A stretch of 64,000 nt of DNA from Nitrincola lacisaponensis (GTDB lineage Bacteria; Pseudomonadota; Gammaproteobacteria; Pseudomonadales; Balneatricaceae). Below, piece by piece: positions 37,468 to 46,906 of this stretch. The notes beneath the pieces were generated by a model. It was given only the letters and a program-made list of their open reading frames with translations. It did no database searches and was not told the origin of the DNA. The position numbers and the translations under genes were made by a program. The first letter of the stretch is position 1; each line of letters begins with the position of its first letter. The stretch lies in contig NZ_JMSZ01000042.1 of the NCBI RefSeq assembly GCF_000691225.1, positions 1 to 64,000 of the forward strand, in the 5' to 3' direction.

Positions 37468-40213
37468 GGGGGGGAGTTGGTGCCCGGGTGGCTGGCAGCT
37501 CCATGACCAGACAGGCTCCACCCAGGGTTTGAGGGTCATCAACCCAAAGCCGGCCACCCAGATGCATCAGAATACCGCGACAGATCGGCAGACCCAGTCC
37601 GGTACCGCGAGGGCGGCCGCGTGGGTGGCTGGCGCTGCCTTGCTCAACCTGATGAAACTTTTCGAATACCCGGTCTCGTTGTTCATCCGGTATGCCTACA
37701 CCATTGTCTTCAACACTCAAGCGATAATGATGACCTCGGGTTATCAAGGTTACGCGGACCCTGGGCTGCTCATCGGCGGCAAATTTACGGGCATTATCCA
37801 GCAGATTGATCAAGACCTGTTGCAACCGGTCCACATCGGCACTGACCCAGGCCTGCTGGGGGGTGAGTGATAGCTCCAGTACTACATTGCGTTCTTCATA
37901 GAGACGGGTGACCGCATCGACGGATTGGTGCAGTGCTGCCACAAGGTCTACGGGTTCAGGCTTCAGTGTCATGCGGCCTGATTCAAGACGCGCCAGGTCC
38001 AGAATCTCTTCTATCAGCCGTGACAGGCGTTCACTTTCACGTACGATGACATCGAGGAAATGCTGCTGTTTGGGTAGCGGCAGGTCCTGAGTGTTTTTCA
38101 GAATTTCTGCAAAGGCTCGAATGGATGTGAGCGGGGTTCGCAGTTCGTGGCTGACCATGGCAACAAACTCATCCTTGAGTTTATCCAGTTCACGTAGCCG
38201 GTCATTGGCGGCGCGCAGTTCATTGCCTATGCGTGTCAGCTCAGTGGATTTCTGTTCCAGTCGACGGTTGTACTCCAGTGTCTGTGACGTGGTATCCAGA
38301 ATACTTAACACAGCTTGCAAATCCAGTGCTTCACCGCGTACTACCGAGTTGATCAGTACCCGTGCCGAAGAGCTGCCCAATGCCCCAGCCAGCTGTTTTT
38401 CTGCCTGACTGATCATGTCGGGTGGTGCCGGACTGTCGTCCTGAACGGGGTGATGAGGGTCGCTGAACGCATTAAACAGACGCTCAGTGGCACTTGGGCC
38501 CAGATAACGGTAGACCAGCTGACGCAGCTCGCCCCGGCTGGTGTGTCCCTGCCATAAATGCGTTTGCAGGCGATCCTGACTCAATGCCTGAGTAAAGAGG
38601 GCGGCCTGGGTTTGTTCCAGGCTGGTCTGACGGGTGAATTGTGATACCAGCAGAATCAGGCCGACGTTGACCAGCATACTCCAGAACAGGGCATGCGTAT
38701 GGATATCCAGACCCGTCAGGCCAAACAATTGATAGGGGCGAAGCCATTCAATGCCCCAGGGACCATCTGTCAACAGGGACAAAGAAAGCCAGCCGGACTG
38801 GGCAAAACCGGGTATCAGCAGGGTATGGCACCAGACGATAAAGCCACCAGCTAGACCGGCGGCAGCGCCTGCCCGCGTGGCGCCACGCCAGAACATCCCC
38901 AGTAACAGCGCCGGAGCAAACTGTGCGGCAGCGGCGAAGGACACCAGTCCGATGGTGACCAGTGAATAGGAGTCGCCGATGAGTGCGACATACAGATAAC
39001 CCAGCAGCAGAATCAGAATAATGGCAATCCGTCGAATACTCAGCAGCCAGCCACTCAGGTCACTGCTTTGATCGAGATGCAGACGCCGCCAGCGCAGCAG
39101 TAATGGCATGACCAGCTGGTTGCTGACCATGGTGGACAGGGCAATGGTTTCTACAATGACCATACTGGTCGCTGCCGACAGACCACCAATGAAAACCAGT
39201 AACGGCAGGTATTCCAGGCCTGCTGCTAATGGCAGGGTCAGAACAAAGCTGTCTGGTGCTCCGGCTGCATCGCCAAGCATCAGACCTGCCAGTGCTACCG
39301 GGATGACGAACAGGTTAATCGCCAGCAAGTAGAGAGGGAACAGCCAGGAAGCGCGCTTGATGTGACGCTCGTCGACATTTTCAACCACCAGTACCTGAAA
39401 TTGTCGGGGCAGGGTCAAAAAAGCCAGTGTGGCCAGTAACAGCAAGCCAACCCATCCGGCAGCACCACCGGGTACATTGCCCAGTCCGAAGTCGCCTGCC
39501 AGTGATGGATGCGCAGCAGCCTGAGCGAAGAGGTCTGCAGGGCCGCCATAGAGCACGAACACGACAAAAATACCCACAGCCAGAAACGCCAGGAGTTTTA
39601 TCAAAGACTCAAAAGCAATGGCGGTCACCATCCCCTCATGGCGTTCACTGGCATCGAGTTGCCGGGTACCGAACAGAATGATGAAAATTGCCAGAACGAT
39701 TGAAATCCAGAAAGACTGGTCCAGCAGGAAAGAGAGCTCGGCTCCGCGGGGGCCGTCGCTGACAGGGTAGCCGGTCAGTACATCAAAGCTGACGGTAATG
39801 GCTTTCAGCTGCAGCGCAATATAGGGAATGATACCGATCACTGCAATGCCAGCGACCAGAGCGCCTATCGCCTCACTTTTACCATAACGCGCACTGATGA
39901 AGTCAGCTATGGATGTCAGGCGTTGTGCGCGGGCGATGCGTACCATTTTGCGAATCAGTATCCAGCCAGCCAGCATCGCCAGGGTGGGGCCCAGATAGAT
40001 CAGCAGAAAGCTGGGTTCTGCTGCCGCTGCCCGGCCAACGCTGCCATAGAAAGTCCAGGCGGTACAATAAACCGCAATCGACAGTGCATAGACTGTGGAA
40101 GAGTTGATGACCGAGCGTCCCTGTTCTGCGCGTTTATCTCCCCAGGCGGCAATCAGGAAGAGTAATGCCAGATAGCTGAAGGCGACCAGTAATACCAGCA
40201 GCTCATTCTTCAT
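37460..40213 (-). CDS. Sodium/solute symporter-histidine kinase fusion (CbrA/CrbS type)
   Basis: A 917-residue inner membrane sensor. The first 530 or so residues form a 13-helix SSS transporter-like domain (opening ELLVLLVAFSYLALLFLIA). A linker and coiled coil lead to the HisKA domain with His about 689 (FVAMVSHELRTPLTSI) and an intact HATPase (NLLDNARKF, DNGVGIPDE, GTGLGLPICRG). CbrA and CrbS sensors of this build control carbon use (histidine/arginine, or acetate via acs). The cognate partner is likely the response regulator three genes upstream in the same operon. It overlaps the small membrane protein gene by 11 bases. Confidence 0.93.
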   Translation of the reverse strand: MKNELLVLLVAFSYLALLFLIAAWGDKRAEQGRSVINSSTVYALSIAVYCTAWTFYGSVGRAAAAEPSFLLIYLGPTLAMLAGWILIRKMVRIARAQRLTSIADFISARYGKSEAIGALVAGIAVIGIIPYIALQLKAITVSFDVLTGYPVSDGPRGAELSFLLDQSFWISIVLAIFIILFGTRQLDASERHEGMVTAIAFESLIKLLAFLAVGIFVVFVLYGGPADLFAQAAAHPSLAGDFGLGNVPGGAAGWVGLLLLATLAFLTLPRQFQVLVVENVDERHIKRASWLFPLYLLAINLFVIPVALAGLMLGDAAGAPDSFVLTLPLAAGLEYLPLLVFIGGLSAATSMVIVETIALSTMVSNQLVMPLLLRWRRLHLDQSSDLSGWLLSIRRIAIILILLLGYLYVALIGDSYSLVTIGLVSFAAAAQFAPALLLGMFWRGATRAGAAAGLAGGFIVWCHTLLIPGFAQSGWLSLSLLTDGPWGIEWLRPYQLFGLTGLDIHTHALFWSMLVNVGLILLVSQFTRQTSLEQTQAALFTQALSQDRLQTHLWQGHTSRGELRQLVYRYLGPSATERLFNAFSDPHHPVQDDSPAPPDMISQAEKQLAGALGSSSARVLINSVVRGEALDLQAVLSILDTTSQTLEYNRRLEQKSTELTRIGNELRAANDRLRELDKLKDEFVAMVSHELRTPLTSIRAFAEILKNTQDLPLPKQQHFLDVIVRESERLSRLIEEILDLARLESGRMTLKPEPVDLVAALHQSVDAVTRLYEERNVVLELSLTPQQAWVSADVDRLQQVLINLLDNARKFAADEQPRVRVTLITRGHHYRLSVEDNGVGIPDEQRDRVFEKFHQVEQGSASHPRGRPRGTGLGLPICRGILMHLGGRLWVDDPQTLGGACLVMELPATRAPTPPLN

Positions 40214-40400
40214 CGCTGCGCTCCATGACCCAGGCTGTCAGCAGAATCAGTATCAGCCAGCTGGCAAATAGCCAGACGGGTAGCTGTGAAAGCCCCTGTG
40301 CAGTCGGACGATCAAACAGCAACAGCAAAGGGGGAATAAAAAACAGCAGCCCCAGCAGTGTAAGCGAGATGAGCCGACTGACCAGTGATGGACCGTTCAT
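40203..40400 (-). CDS. Small two-helix membrane protein preceding the symporter-kinase
   Basis: A 65-residue protein with two hydrophobic segments (about 10-28 and 41-59) and an acidic end (MERSDEE). It overlaps the symporter-kinase gene and starts three bases after the exonuclease fusion gene, so it is translated within the same operon. Short two-helix proteins often precede SSS symporter genes (as DUF4212 or DUF485 proteins do) and are thought to be accessory subunits. I cannot assign this one to either family from sequence alone. Confidence 0.75.
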   Translation of the reverse strand: MNGPSLVSRLISLTLLGLLFFIPPLLLLFDRPTAQGLSQLPVWLFASWLILILLTAWVMERSDEE

Positions 40401-40402
40401 CG

Positions 40403-42439
40403 TCAGCCAACCTGCACTGTTTCGGCTGAGGCCTGAAAATCCAGTGCCTGTTGCAGTGTCGTGATGCCACGCGCCTCCAGGCGTGGAAGAAGATTCAACA
40501 GCAGCTCTGCAGTGACCCTCGCATCACCCAGCGCGGTATGGCGTGTTCCCGCGGGAAAGCTGATCTGGAAACGCTCTGACAGGGCATCCAGTCCGTGGGT
40601 GTCCAGATCCGGATCAATTGCACGGGACAGTAGCAGCGTATCCAGTACCGGCATATCGAAGGATAATCCTGACTCTCTTGCCGGCTGGTCGATCGCCAGC
40701 AGGTCGAAGGCCGCATTGTGGGCGACCAGTATGGCCTGACCCACGTAGCTGTGAAAACGTGGCAGCACCACGGCTATAGGCGGTGCGCCCTGCACATCAA
40801 CGTCCTGTAAGCCATGAATGGCGGTGCTTGCAGCGGGGATGTCGCGCTGCGGGTTGACCAGTTGATCAAACTGTTCATTGGCCAGTAATCTGCCATTGAG
40901 GATGCGGCAGGCGCCAATACTGATCACGCGGTCACCTTCGCGTAACTTCAGGCCCGTTGTCTCGGTATCGAACACCACCATTTCCAGTTGGGACAGCAGA
41001 CAGTTACCCAGTTCGCTGTCGGGTGGAGGTAGTTCGGCAATGCTGAAGTCATGAAACTCCGGGCGCGGCTCTGTGGTGCGGTCCGGTTCGGCATAGCGAT
41101 CCGTGGCGGGTAAGGGTATGCGCAACCGGGCATGCTCCCGATCATGGTCCGGCAGACACCACCAGTCTGAGTTGTGTTGGCTCAGGACATCGCTGATGCG
41201 GGGCGCCAGCGGCTGCTCTGACAGTTGCAGCTCACGCCATCGATCCAGTTGTTGCTGGGATACAGGTTTGCCGGCCCAGATCAGATCCAGATAAACCCGC
41301 TTGTTGCCCAGACAAAACTCGATTTCAAATACCTGCTGTTGACAGGCCTGTCCCAGTGTTGGCAACAGGGTTTCCAGCATCACCAGCAGGGTCGGGCTGT
41401 CTGCCCGAAACCAGGCAGGGATACCTATCGGTGTAATCTGGATCTGTTGCTGTTCACACAGGTCTGACAGGGCTGCCGTCAGATCGCCGGACCAGGTATC
41501 GGAAAGACAGGTCTGGTCCAGTTGCAAGGATTCCAGAACCCTGGACAGCTGGTCAATCAGCTCACCCATTGTCTGGCTTTCTTCATGCATGGCCTGTTCA
41601 AGGCGGTTTCGCAGCTCGATATTTTCAGGGCTGCCACTTAGTGCCTCGGCAGTGGTCGTAAGACTGGCCGTATGACCTCTCAGTTGCGGCAGGAGTTTTG
41701 CCAGAGGCTGGCGCCAGCGTTGATGGCTGGCGTGAATCTCGGTGGTATCACTAAGGGTCAGAAGTGCTTCGCCCTGATTGGCTCTGACACGGCGAAGATC
41801 GCAGCGCAGCCAGCGCTCATCATGGTGCAGCAGTAATTGTCTGGGGCTGCCATCAGTGGGCAGCTTCTTCAGCGTGTCGGTCAGGTTGGGTAGGGGCAGT
41901 AACTGTTGCAGATGGCGGCCCAGCCCCAGTGCCGGATGATCGCTGAAAAAGGCTTTGGCGGCCGGATTCAGCATTAATACCCGCTGGTGTCGATCACAGA
42001 GCAATAGAGGGACTTCCAGTACTTCGAGCACCGCTTCAAGTTCGTGACGGATACGGGCTGCATCGCGCGCGCCCGCTTCACGTGCTGTTTCCAGTTGGGC
42101 TCGGTCATTACGCCAGCCCTCACGCAGACGTGAAAAATCTGTGTTCAGATGGCTGAGCCAGCCTTCCGGACGGAAGTCATCCCTGGCATCCGGGTTGGCC
42201 GCCAGTCGGGCGCATTGAATCTGCAGGTGGCGCAGAGGGGTAAAGAGTTTGCGCTCCAGCCAGATGCCGGTAAGCAGCAGAACGGCAGGTGACAGGGCTA
42301 CGGTTATCCAGAGTAGTGTCCGGGATTGGGCATCGTGTGCCAACTGAGCATCCAGCAGTACACCCAGTATCAGTGCGGTGAAGCTGACCAGGCCGGTAGC
42401 CAGCAGCCAGATGCCCAGCAATAACTGACGTTTTGGCAT
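40403..42439 (-). CDS. Membrane-anchored HAMP/PAS/kinase-remnant protein fused to a DEDDh 3'-5' exonuclease
   Basis: A 678-residue fusion. Two membrane helices (about 8-30, 43-62) are followed by a HAMP-like linker, a PAS domain (about 133-235), a helical DHp-like region without a phospho-accepting H-box (about 240-310) and a decayed HATPase-like region (about 312-445, ending HARLRIPLP). The C-terminal DnaQ-type exonuclease (about 485-660) has all acidic residues and the general-base His: FDTETTGL (Asp 491, Glu 493), AHNAAFD (Asp 579), HTALGDAR (His 634, Asp 639). The nuclease is thus probably active, while the kinase part is not. It lies three bases after the response regulator gene. Confidence 0.88.
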   Translation of the reverse strand: MPKRQLLLGIWLLATGLVSFTALILGVLLDAQLAHDAQSRTLLWITVALSPAVLLLTGIWLERKLFTPLRHLQIQCARLAANPDARDDFRPEGWLSHLNTDFSRLREGWRNDRAQLETAREAGARDAARIRHELEAVLEVLEVPLLLCDRHQRVLMLNPAAKAFFSDHPALGLGRHLQQLLPLPNLTDTLKKLPTDGSPRQLLLHHDERWLRCDLRRVRANQGEALLTLSDTTEIHASHQRWRQPLAKLLPQLRGHTASLTTTAEALSGSPENIELRNRLEQAMHEESQTMGELIDQLSRVLESLQLDQTCLSDTWSGDLTAALSDLCEQQQIQITPIGIPAWFRADSPTLLVMLETLLPTLGQACQQQVFEIEFCLGNKRVYLDLIWAGKPVSQQQLDRWRELQLSEQPLAPRISDVLSQHNSDWWCLPDHDREHARLRIPLPATDRYAEPDRTTEPRPEFHDFSIAELPPPDSELGNCLLSQLEMVVFDTETTGLKLREGDRVISIGACRILNGRLLANEQFDQLVNPQRDIPAASTAIHGLQDVDVQGAPPIAVVLPRFHSYVGQAILVAHNAAFDLLAIDQPARESGLSFDMPVLDTLLLSRAIDPDLDTHGLDALSERFQISFPAGTRHTALGDARVTAELLLNLLPRLEARGITTLQQALDFQASAETVQVG

Positions 42440-42442
42440 GGC

Positions 42443-42814
42443 TCAGCTCGCTTCCTGAAGGAGTGTCCTGACTTTTTGTACCAGCGTTTGGGTGGAGAAG
42501 GGCTTGGTGATGTAGTCGTCGGCACCCAGTGCCATCCCTTTCTCGCGCTCCACTTCACGCCCATGTGCCGTCAGCATGATGACGGGCAGGCGGGTAAAGC
42601 GTGCATCCTGGCGCAGTTGCTCCAGCACATCGAAGCCGCTGATACCCGGCAGGCTGATATCCAGCAGTACCAGATCGGGTTCTGTATCATTAATGCGTTG
42701 CAGCGCGGTTTCACCATCTTCGGCAGTCGTAACATTGAAACCTGCCTGCTCCATCAGGAACTCAAGCGATAGCAGAATGTTGGGTTCATCATCCACAACC
42801 AGCACTTTGGTCAT
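42443..42814 (-). CDS. Single-domain response regulator
   Basis: A 123-residue CheY-like receiver with no output domain. The acidic pocket (VVDDEPN), phospho-acceptor Asp 52 ([10 protein letters not shown]), Thr 82 (MLTAHG) and Lys 104 (ITKPFS) are all present. The ATG at 42814 has AAGGAG at ideal distance; the GTG at 42820 would abut it. First gene of the operon that ends with the symporter-kinase, which is its likely phosphodonor. With no DNA-binding part it probably acts by protein contact, perhaps on the fusion exonuclease encoded next. Confidence 0.92.
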   Translation of the reverse strand: MTKVLVVDDEPNILLSLEFLMEQAGFNVTTAEDGETALQRINDTEPDLVLLDISLPGISGFDVLEQLRQDARFTRLPVIMLTAHGREVEREKGMALGADDYITKPFSTQTLVQKVRTLLQEAS

Positions 42815-42870
42815 AAGCACTCCTTATTGTTTTATTTCAGTCTAGTGCGGAAGTGCTGAACATGAAAGGC

Positions 42871-43563
42871 TTATTCCAGTCGTTTCAATAACAGAGCGTA
42901 ACGGTTGCCGTTGGGTTCCACTTGCTCAAGACGGACGACCAGATAGTCGAGTTCAGGTGCAAACCAGATCAGGGTTTCGCGATCCGAGTCTTCTCCCCGG
43001 TCCCGTTCAACCCGAATGGCTCGAAACGTACCCGCAGGTGTCTCAACCTCATCCTCGCCGGTGACCTTGAAACGGTATACCTGCATGTGGCCGCCATCGG
43101 CAACGGTATATTCAAGCCTGTCCAGGCCTGCGGCAATATCGGCAGGCATCTGCAGCTGATAACTCAGCTTGTCATGTACGCCGGGTTCGATAGCCATGCG
43201 CCAGGGTTTGTCATCAATGTCGGTGGTGACATAGCCAGTAGCCCAGTCGAAGCTCAGCTGCGCCTTGCGGGTGCGGGTCAGAATGCGCCGGTGGTAGTCA
43301 TAGTGCAGGGGCAGCAGCTGTCCCTGCTGCAACTTCATGCGTGTTGTCTCGCGAATGTTGGCCATCATCGCAGAGGCTTGAACGGAGAGTTCCCAGGTAT
43401 CGTCATCCAGCTGTTGCAGCGTTCGTACGGCTTCACCACTGAAGGAGATCGCAGCGTCCACGCGATTACTGTATACCGCTGTGTAGGGTTCCAGTGTGAC
43501 CGGGGTTGCCTGTGCTGTCAGGCTGGTGCAGCAGAGTAGCAGAGCGATACAGATCCCGCGCAT
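42871..43563 (-). CDS. DUF3108 periplasmic protein
   Basis: A 230-residue exported protein with signal peptide (about 1-20, LTAQA) and a beta-rich DUF3108 domain (YTAVYSNRVDAAISFSGEAV ... FRAIRVERDRGED). The function of the family is unknown. The start at 43563 has AGAGAGG five bases upstream. It follows purN by 16 bases, the same arrangement as in Pseudomonas, so it is probably cotranscribed with purMN. Confidence 0.87.
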   Translation of the reverse strand: MRGICIALLLCCTSLTAQATPVTLEPYTAVYSNRVDAAISFSGEAVRTLQQLDDDTWELSVQASAMMANIRETTRMKLQQGQLLPLHYDYHRRILTRTRKAQLSFDWATGYVTTDIDDKPWRMAIEPGVHDKLSYQLQMPADIAAGLDRLEYTVADGGHMQVYRFKVTGEDEVETPAGTFRAIRVERDRGEDSDRETLIWFAPELDYLVVRLEQVEPNGNRYALLLKRLE

Positions 43564-43579
43564 AAAGCCTCTCTTGATA

Positions 43580-44224
43580 TCAGGTTTCCAACTGAAAGCC
43601 GGAGGCAGGCAGCAGCACGCCATCCAGCTGAACGCCCTCGTCAGTTTGCTGCAGTCGGTCGGCACAAAACCAGCTGACAGCCAAGGGGTAAATCTGATGT
43701 TCCAGCGTATGCACGCGTGCCTGAAGCGAGGCTGAATCATCCGAAGTCAGAACGGCTGTTCTGGCCTGTATGACCAGAGGGCCACCGTCGAGTTCCTCGG
43801 TGACAAAATGTACGGTACAGCCATGTTCCGGATCTCCGGCATCCATGACACGCTGATGTGTGTTCAAACCCTTGTAACGTGGTAGCAGTGAGGGGTGGAT
43901 GTTGAACAGGCGTCCACTATAGTGACGAACAAAGCCTGGGCTGAGGATGCGCATAAAGCCTGCCAGTACAACCAGATCCGGCTGGTAGGCATCGATTTGA
44001 TCGATCAAGGCCAGGTCAAACGCTTCACGACCATCAAAGCGACGATGATCAATGAAATGGCCAGGAACCCCGGCCATCTCTGCGCGCTTGAGACCAAAGG
44101 CATCGTCGCGGTTACTGACCACCGCAACCACCTGACCCTGAATGCTGCCTTGTTGGCAGTGATCCAGAATAGCCTGAAGGTTTGAGCCGCTGCCAGAGAT
44201 CAGGGCGACGATGCGTTTACTCAT
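43580..44224 (-). CDS. purN: Phosphoribosylglycinamide formyltransferase
   Basis: Folate-dependent GAR transformylase of purine synthesis. The 214 residues have the GAR-binding [11 protein letters not shown], the catalytic Asn-His-Asp set in [13 protein letters not shown] and the [13 protein letters not shown] block. The start overlaps the purM stop by four bases, so the two are coupled. Confidence 0.96.
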   Translation of the reverse strand: MSKRIVALISGSGSNLQAILDHCQQGSIQGQVVAVVSNRDDAFGLKRAEMAGVPGHFIDHRRFDGREAFDLALIDQIDAYQPDLVVLAGFMRILSPGFVRHYSGRLFNIHPSLLPRYKGLNTHQRVMDAGDPEHGCTVHFVTEELDGGPLVIQARTAVLTSDDSASLQARVHTLEHQIYPLAVSWFCADRLQQTDEGVQLDGVLLPASGFQLET

Positions 44225-45282
44225 GCACTGCCACCTGCACGCATTTCAACCTGAGCTTCACCGGCAGCGGCAGTTTCGATAACGCCGATTTCCCAGGCAG
44301 TTTCACCCAGTTGATTCAGTAGTGCCAGGGCGTCAGCCTTGTGTGCCTGAGGCACAGCAATGACCATGCCGACACCACAGTTGAAGGTACGGTACATTTC
44401 GGTCATTTCAACATTGCCTGCCTGCTGCAGCCATTTGAATACAGGCGGTAGCGCCCAGCTGTCGGTGTTCAGGACGGCCTTGGCATCGGCTGGCAGGACA
44501 CGCGGAATGTTTTCCAGCAAGCCACCGCCAGTGATGTGTGACAGCGCGTGTACAGGCAGTGTTTTGATCAGCTGCAACAGGGGTTTGACGTAAATGCGGG
44601 TTGGTTCCAGCAGCGCCTTGGCCAGACTGGTGTGTCCCATCGGCTGTTGCAGGTCAGCCTGGCTGAACTCCAGAATTTTACGGATCAGTGAGTAGCCGTT
44701 GGAGTGAGGGCCAGAGGAGGCCAGTGCCAACAGTGCATCGCCGGCGGCGACTTTGGAGCCATCAATGATGCCATCTTTTTCGACCACGCCGACACAGAAA
44801 CCGGCCAGATCATAGTCATCACCTTCATACATGCCGGGCATTTCAGCCGTTTCACCACCGACCAGAGCAGCGCCTGCCAGCTCGCAGCCTTTGCCGATAC
44901 CGGTGACAACGTCAGCAGCCATGTCCACATTCAGACGACCTGTGGCGTAGTAGTCGAGAAACAGTAAGGGTTCCGCGCCTGCGACAACCAGATCATTGAC
45001 ACACATGGCAACCAGGTCGATACCAATAGTGTCATGGGTGTTCAGATCCATCGCCAGACGCAGCTTGGTGCCTACACCATCGGTGCCAGAGACCAGCACC
45101 GGCTTGCGATAGCCTTCCGGAATTTCACACAAGGCACCAAAACCACCGAGTCCACCCAGTACTTCCGGGCGAGCCGTACGTTTGGCGACACCCTTGATGC
45201 GCTCGACCAGTGCGTTACCGGCGTCGATATCGACACCCGCATCTTTGTAACTGAGTGATGTTTTTGCAGAATCTGTAGACAT
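44221..45282 (-). CDS. purM: Phosphoribosylformylglycinamidine cyclo-ligase
   Basis: AIR synthetase of purine synthesis, 353 residues. Conserved blocks are [52 protein letters not shown] and [11 protein letters not shown]. The start at 45282 is fixed by homology ([16 protein letters not shown]); the longer open frame upstream does not resemble the family. Divergent from the DUF2066 gene. Confidence 0.96.
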   Translation of the reverse strand: MSTDSAKTSLSYKDAGVDIDAGNALVERIKGVAKRTARPEVLGGLGGFGALCEIPEGYRKPVLVSGTDGVGTKLRLAMDLNTHDTIGIDLVAMCVNDLVVAGAEPLLFLDYYATGRLNVDMAADVVTGIGKGCELAGAALVGGETAEMPGMYEGDDYDLAGFCVGVVEKDGIIDGSKVAAGDALLALASSGPHSNGYSLIRKILEFSQADLQQPMGHTSLAKALLEPTRIYVKPLLQLIKTLPVHALSHITGGGLLENIPRVLPADAKAVLNTDSWALPPVFKWLQQAGNVEMTEMYRTFNCGVGMVIAVPQAHKADALALLNQLGETAWEIGVIETAAAGEAQVEMRAGGSA

Positions 45283-45427
45283 GGCGTATCCGACCTTTAG
45301 ATCACGGATGAGAAGAAGAAATTCAGCCCGCAAGTTTATCAGGTTGCTGGTGACTGGGCTATTGTGTGTTAAAGTTGTCGCACATTTTATTGATGAAACA
45401 GATAAAAAAACCAGCGGGCGGAATTCA

Positions 45428-46195
45428 ATGTTCAATAAACTGAGTGCGCGCAAGCCATTGAACCGAAAATCTATCCTGGCACTTTTGCTGATGCTGCTAC
45501 CCTGTCATGCAGTGGTGGCTGACACGCTGCTGGTGTGGATGGCAGAGGAGCAGGCGGGTGTGCGCGATGTGGCTCCGGCTGCTCATCCACTGGCCAGCGA
45601 GCTGCGACGTCAGGTTGCGTCGCCGGTTTCAGTGCTGTCTCCGTTGATGGACCTGACTGATCAACAGGCGATAACGGCTGACCGTCTATGGCAGGGAGAC
45701 GCGCAGGCAGTGCTGGCCGCTTCCGCCCGCTATGCCCCGGATTATATTGTGCTGGCACGCATAGATGCGCAGGGCGCAGAGCCCTTCACTGAATGGCTAA
45801 TCTGGCACCAGGGTGATCGTCAAAGCCTGTCGACGCAGGGTGACTGGCCTGTACAGGCGGAGCGTCTGCTGGCATTTGTGTCAGAACTGTCTGACCGGGT
45901 TGCCGCTGAACCTGATCAACTGACGGCCCCCCTGGCGCTGGCCCCGGTCATGGCCCCTTCCGGATATTTGTTGACACTCTATCGTCTGGATCAGCCCGCT
46001 GATTTTCTGGATGCCATGGCGCAACTGCGTGAACTGTTTGGCAGTCAGTCGATACGCCCCGTCAGTTTTAATGCCGGTACATTACGAGTCAGTATTGATT
46101 ATGAGGGGGCGGTCAGTGGTCTGCGCGGCGAGCTGCAACGCCACCCCCGTTTCAATGCCTTGCCAGATGGACAACTGGAATTTTTCTGGAACTGA
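45428..46195 (+). CDS. Short DUF2066-like exported protein
   Basis: A 255-residue protein with a signal peptide (about 1-32, ending HAVVADT). The mature part ([10 protein letters not shown] ... [19 protein letters not shown] ... [17 protein letters not shown]) resembles the second half of DUF2066 proteins, which are otherwise much longer. The first half of the family is missing. The gene keeps the Pseudomonas order purM / DUF2066 / hda and ends three bases before hda. Function unknown. Confidence 0.75.
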   Translation: MFNKLSARKPLNRKSILALLLMLLPCHAVVADTLLVWMAEEQAGVRDVAPAAHPLASELRRQVASPVSVLSPLMDLTDQQAITADRLWQGDAQAVLAASARYAPDYIVLARIDAQGAEPFTEWLIWHQGDRQSLSTQGDWPVQAERLLAFVSELSDRVAAEPDQLTAPLALAPVMAPSGYLLTLYRLDQPADFLDAMAQLRELFGSQSIRPVSFNAGTLRVSIDYEGAVSGLRGELQRHPRFNALPDGQLEFFWN

Positions 46196-46198
46196 AAC

Positions 46199-46906
46199 AT
46201 GTCTGAACTGACACCTCCTGTACAGTTGCCTTTGGGTATCTCTTTACGTGAAGAGGCCCGTTTTGAAAACTTTGTGACCGGTGATAATGGACTGCTGTGT
46301 GAAGCCTTGAAGGCCTCATCTGCGGGCGGTGGTGATCCGGTTTTATACCTGTGGGGACACTCCGGCAGTGGCTGCTCCCATCTGCTCCAGGCGGCTTGCC
46401 ATCAGGCTGATGCGCTGGGGCGTCAGGCCGCCTATTTGCCGTTGCAGGAGCTGATCGCCTTTGAGCCCTCGCTGTTTGACGGCCTGGAACAGATGGATCT
46501 GGTCTGTATTGATGACCTGCAGCTGATCGCACAACAGGCAGTCTGGGAAGAGGCCGTGTTTCATCTGTTTAACCGGCTTCGTGAAGCGGGTGTACGTTTG
46601 ATTGTGGCGGCCACTCAGTCGCCTGCAGGTATACAGCTGGCGTTGCCTGACCTGACTTCCCGCCTGCAATGGGGGCTGGTGTTCCAGGTGCAGCCTATTC
46701 AGGAAGCCGCCAAAATCGATACGCTCAAGGCGCGGGCTGCAAGCCGGGGGTTTGAACTGAGTGATGAGGTTCTGCGCTATATCATGCACCATGGCAAGCG
46801 GGATCTGACCGAGTTGCTCAAGGTACTGGATGAGCTGGATCATGCCTCCCTGAGTGCCCATCGACGTATCACCGTGCCGTTTGTGAAGCAGGTAATGGGA
46901 TGGTAG
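46199..46906 (+). CDS. hda: DnaA inactivator Hda
   Basis: DnaA-related AAA+ protein that works with the DNA clamp to convert ATP-DnaA to ADP-DnaA and prevent re-initiation. The 235 residues begin with a clamp-binding motif near the N-terminus (QLPLGI), then the Walker A-like GHSGSGCSHLLQA (in the DnaA ATPase fold), Walker B VCIDDLQLIA and the arginine-finger region LTSRLQWGLVF. It lacks the DNA-binding domain of DnaA. Overlaps tcdA by seven bases. Confidence 0.93.
   Translation: MSELTPPVQLPLGISLREEARFENFVTGDNGLLCEALKASSAGGGDPVLYLWGHSGSGCSHLLQAACHQADALGRQAAYLPLQELIAFEPSLFDGLEQMDLVCIDDLQLIAQQAVWEEAVFHLFNRLREAGVRLIVAATQSPAGIQLALPDLTSRLQWGLVFQVQPIQEAAKIDTLKARAASRGFELSDEVLRYIMHHGKRDLTELLKVLDELDHASLSAHRRITVPFVKQVMGW

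Noticed and set aside
45281..45427. Extended N-terminus of the DUF2066-like protein from 45281
   Set aside because: The extra 49 residues overlap the purM start region, are highly basic and would bury the signal peptide; the ATG at 45428 directly precedes a normal signal peptide.
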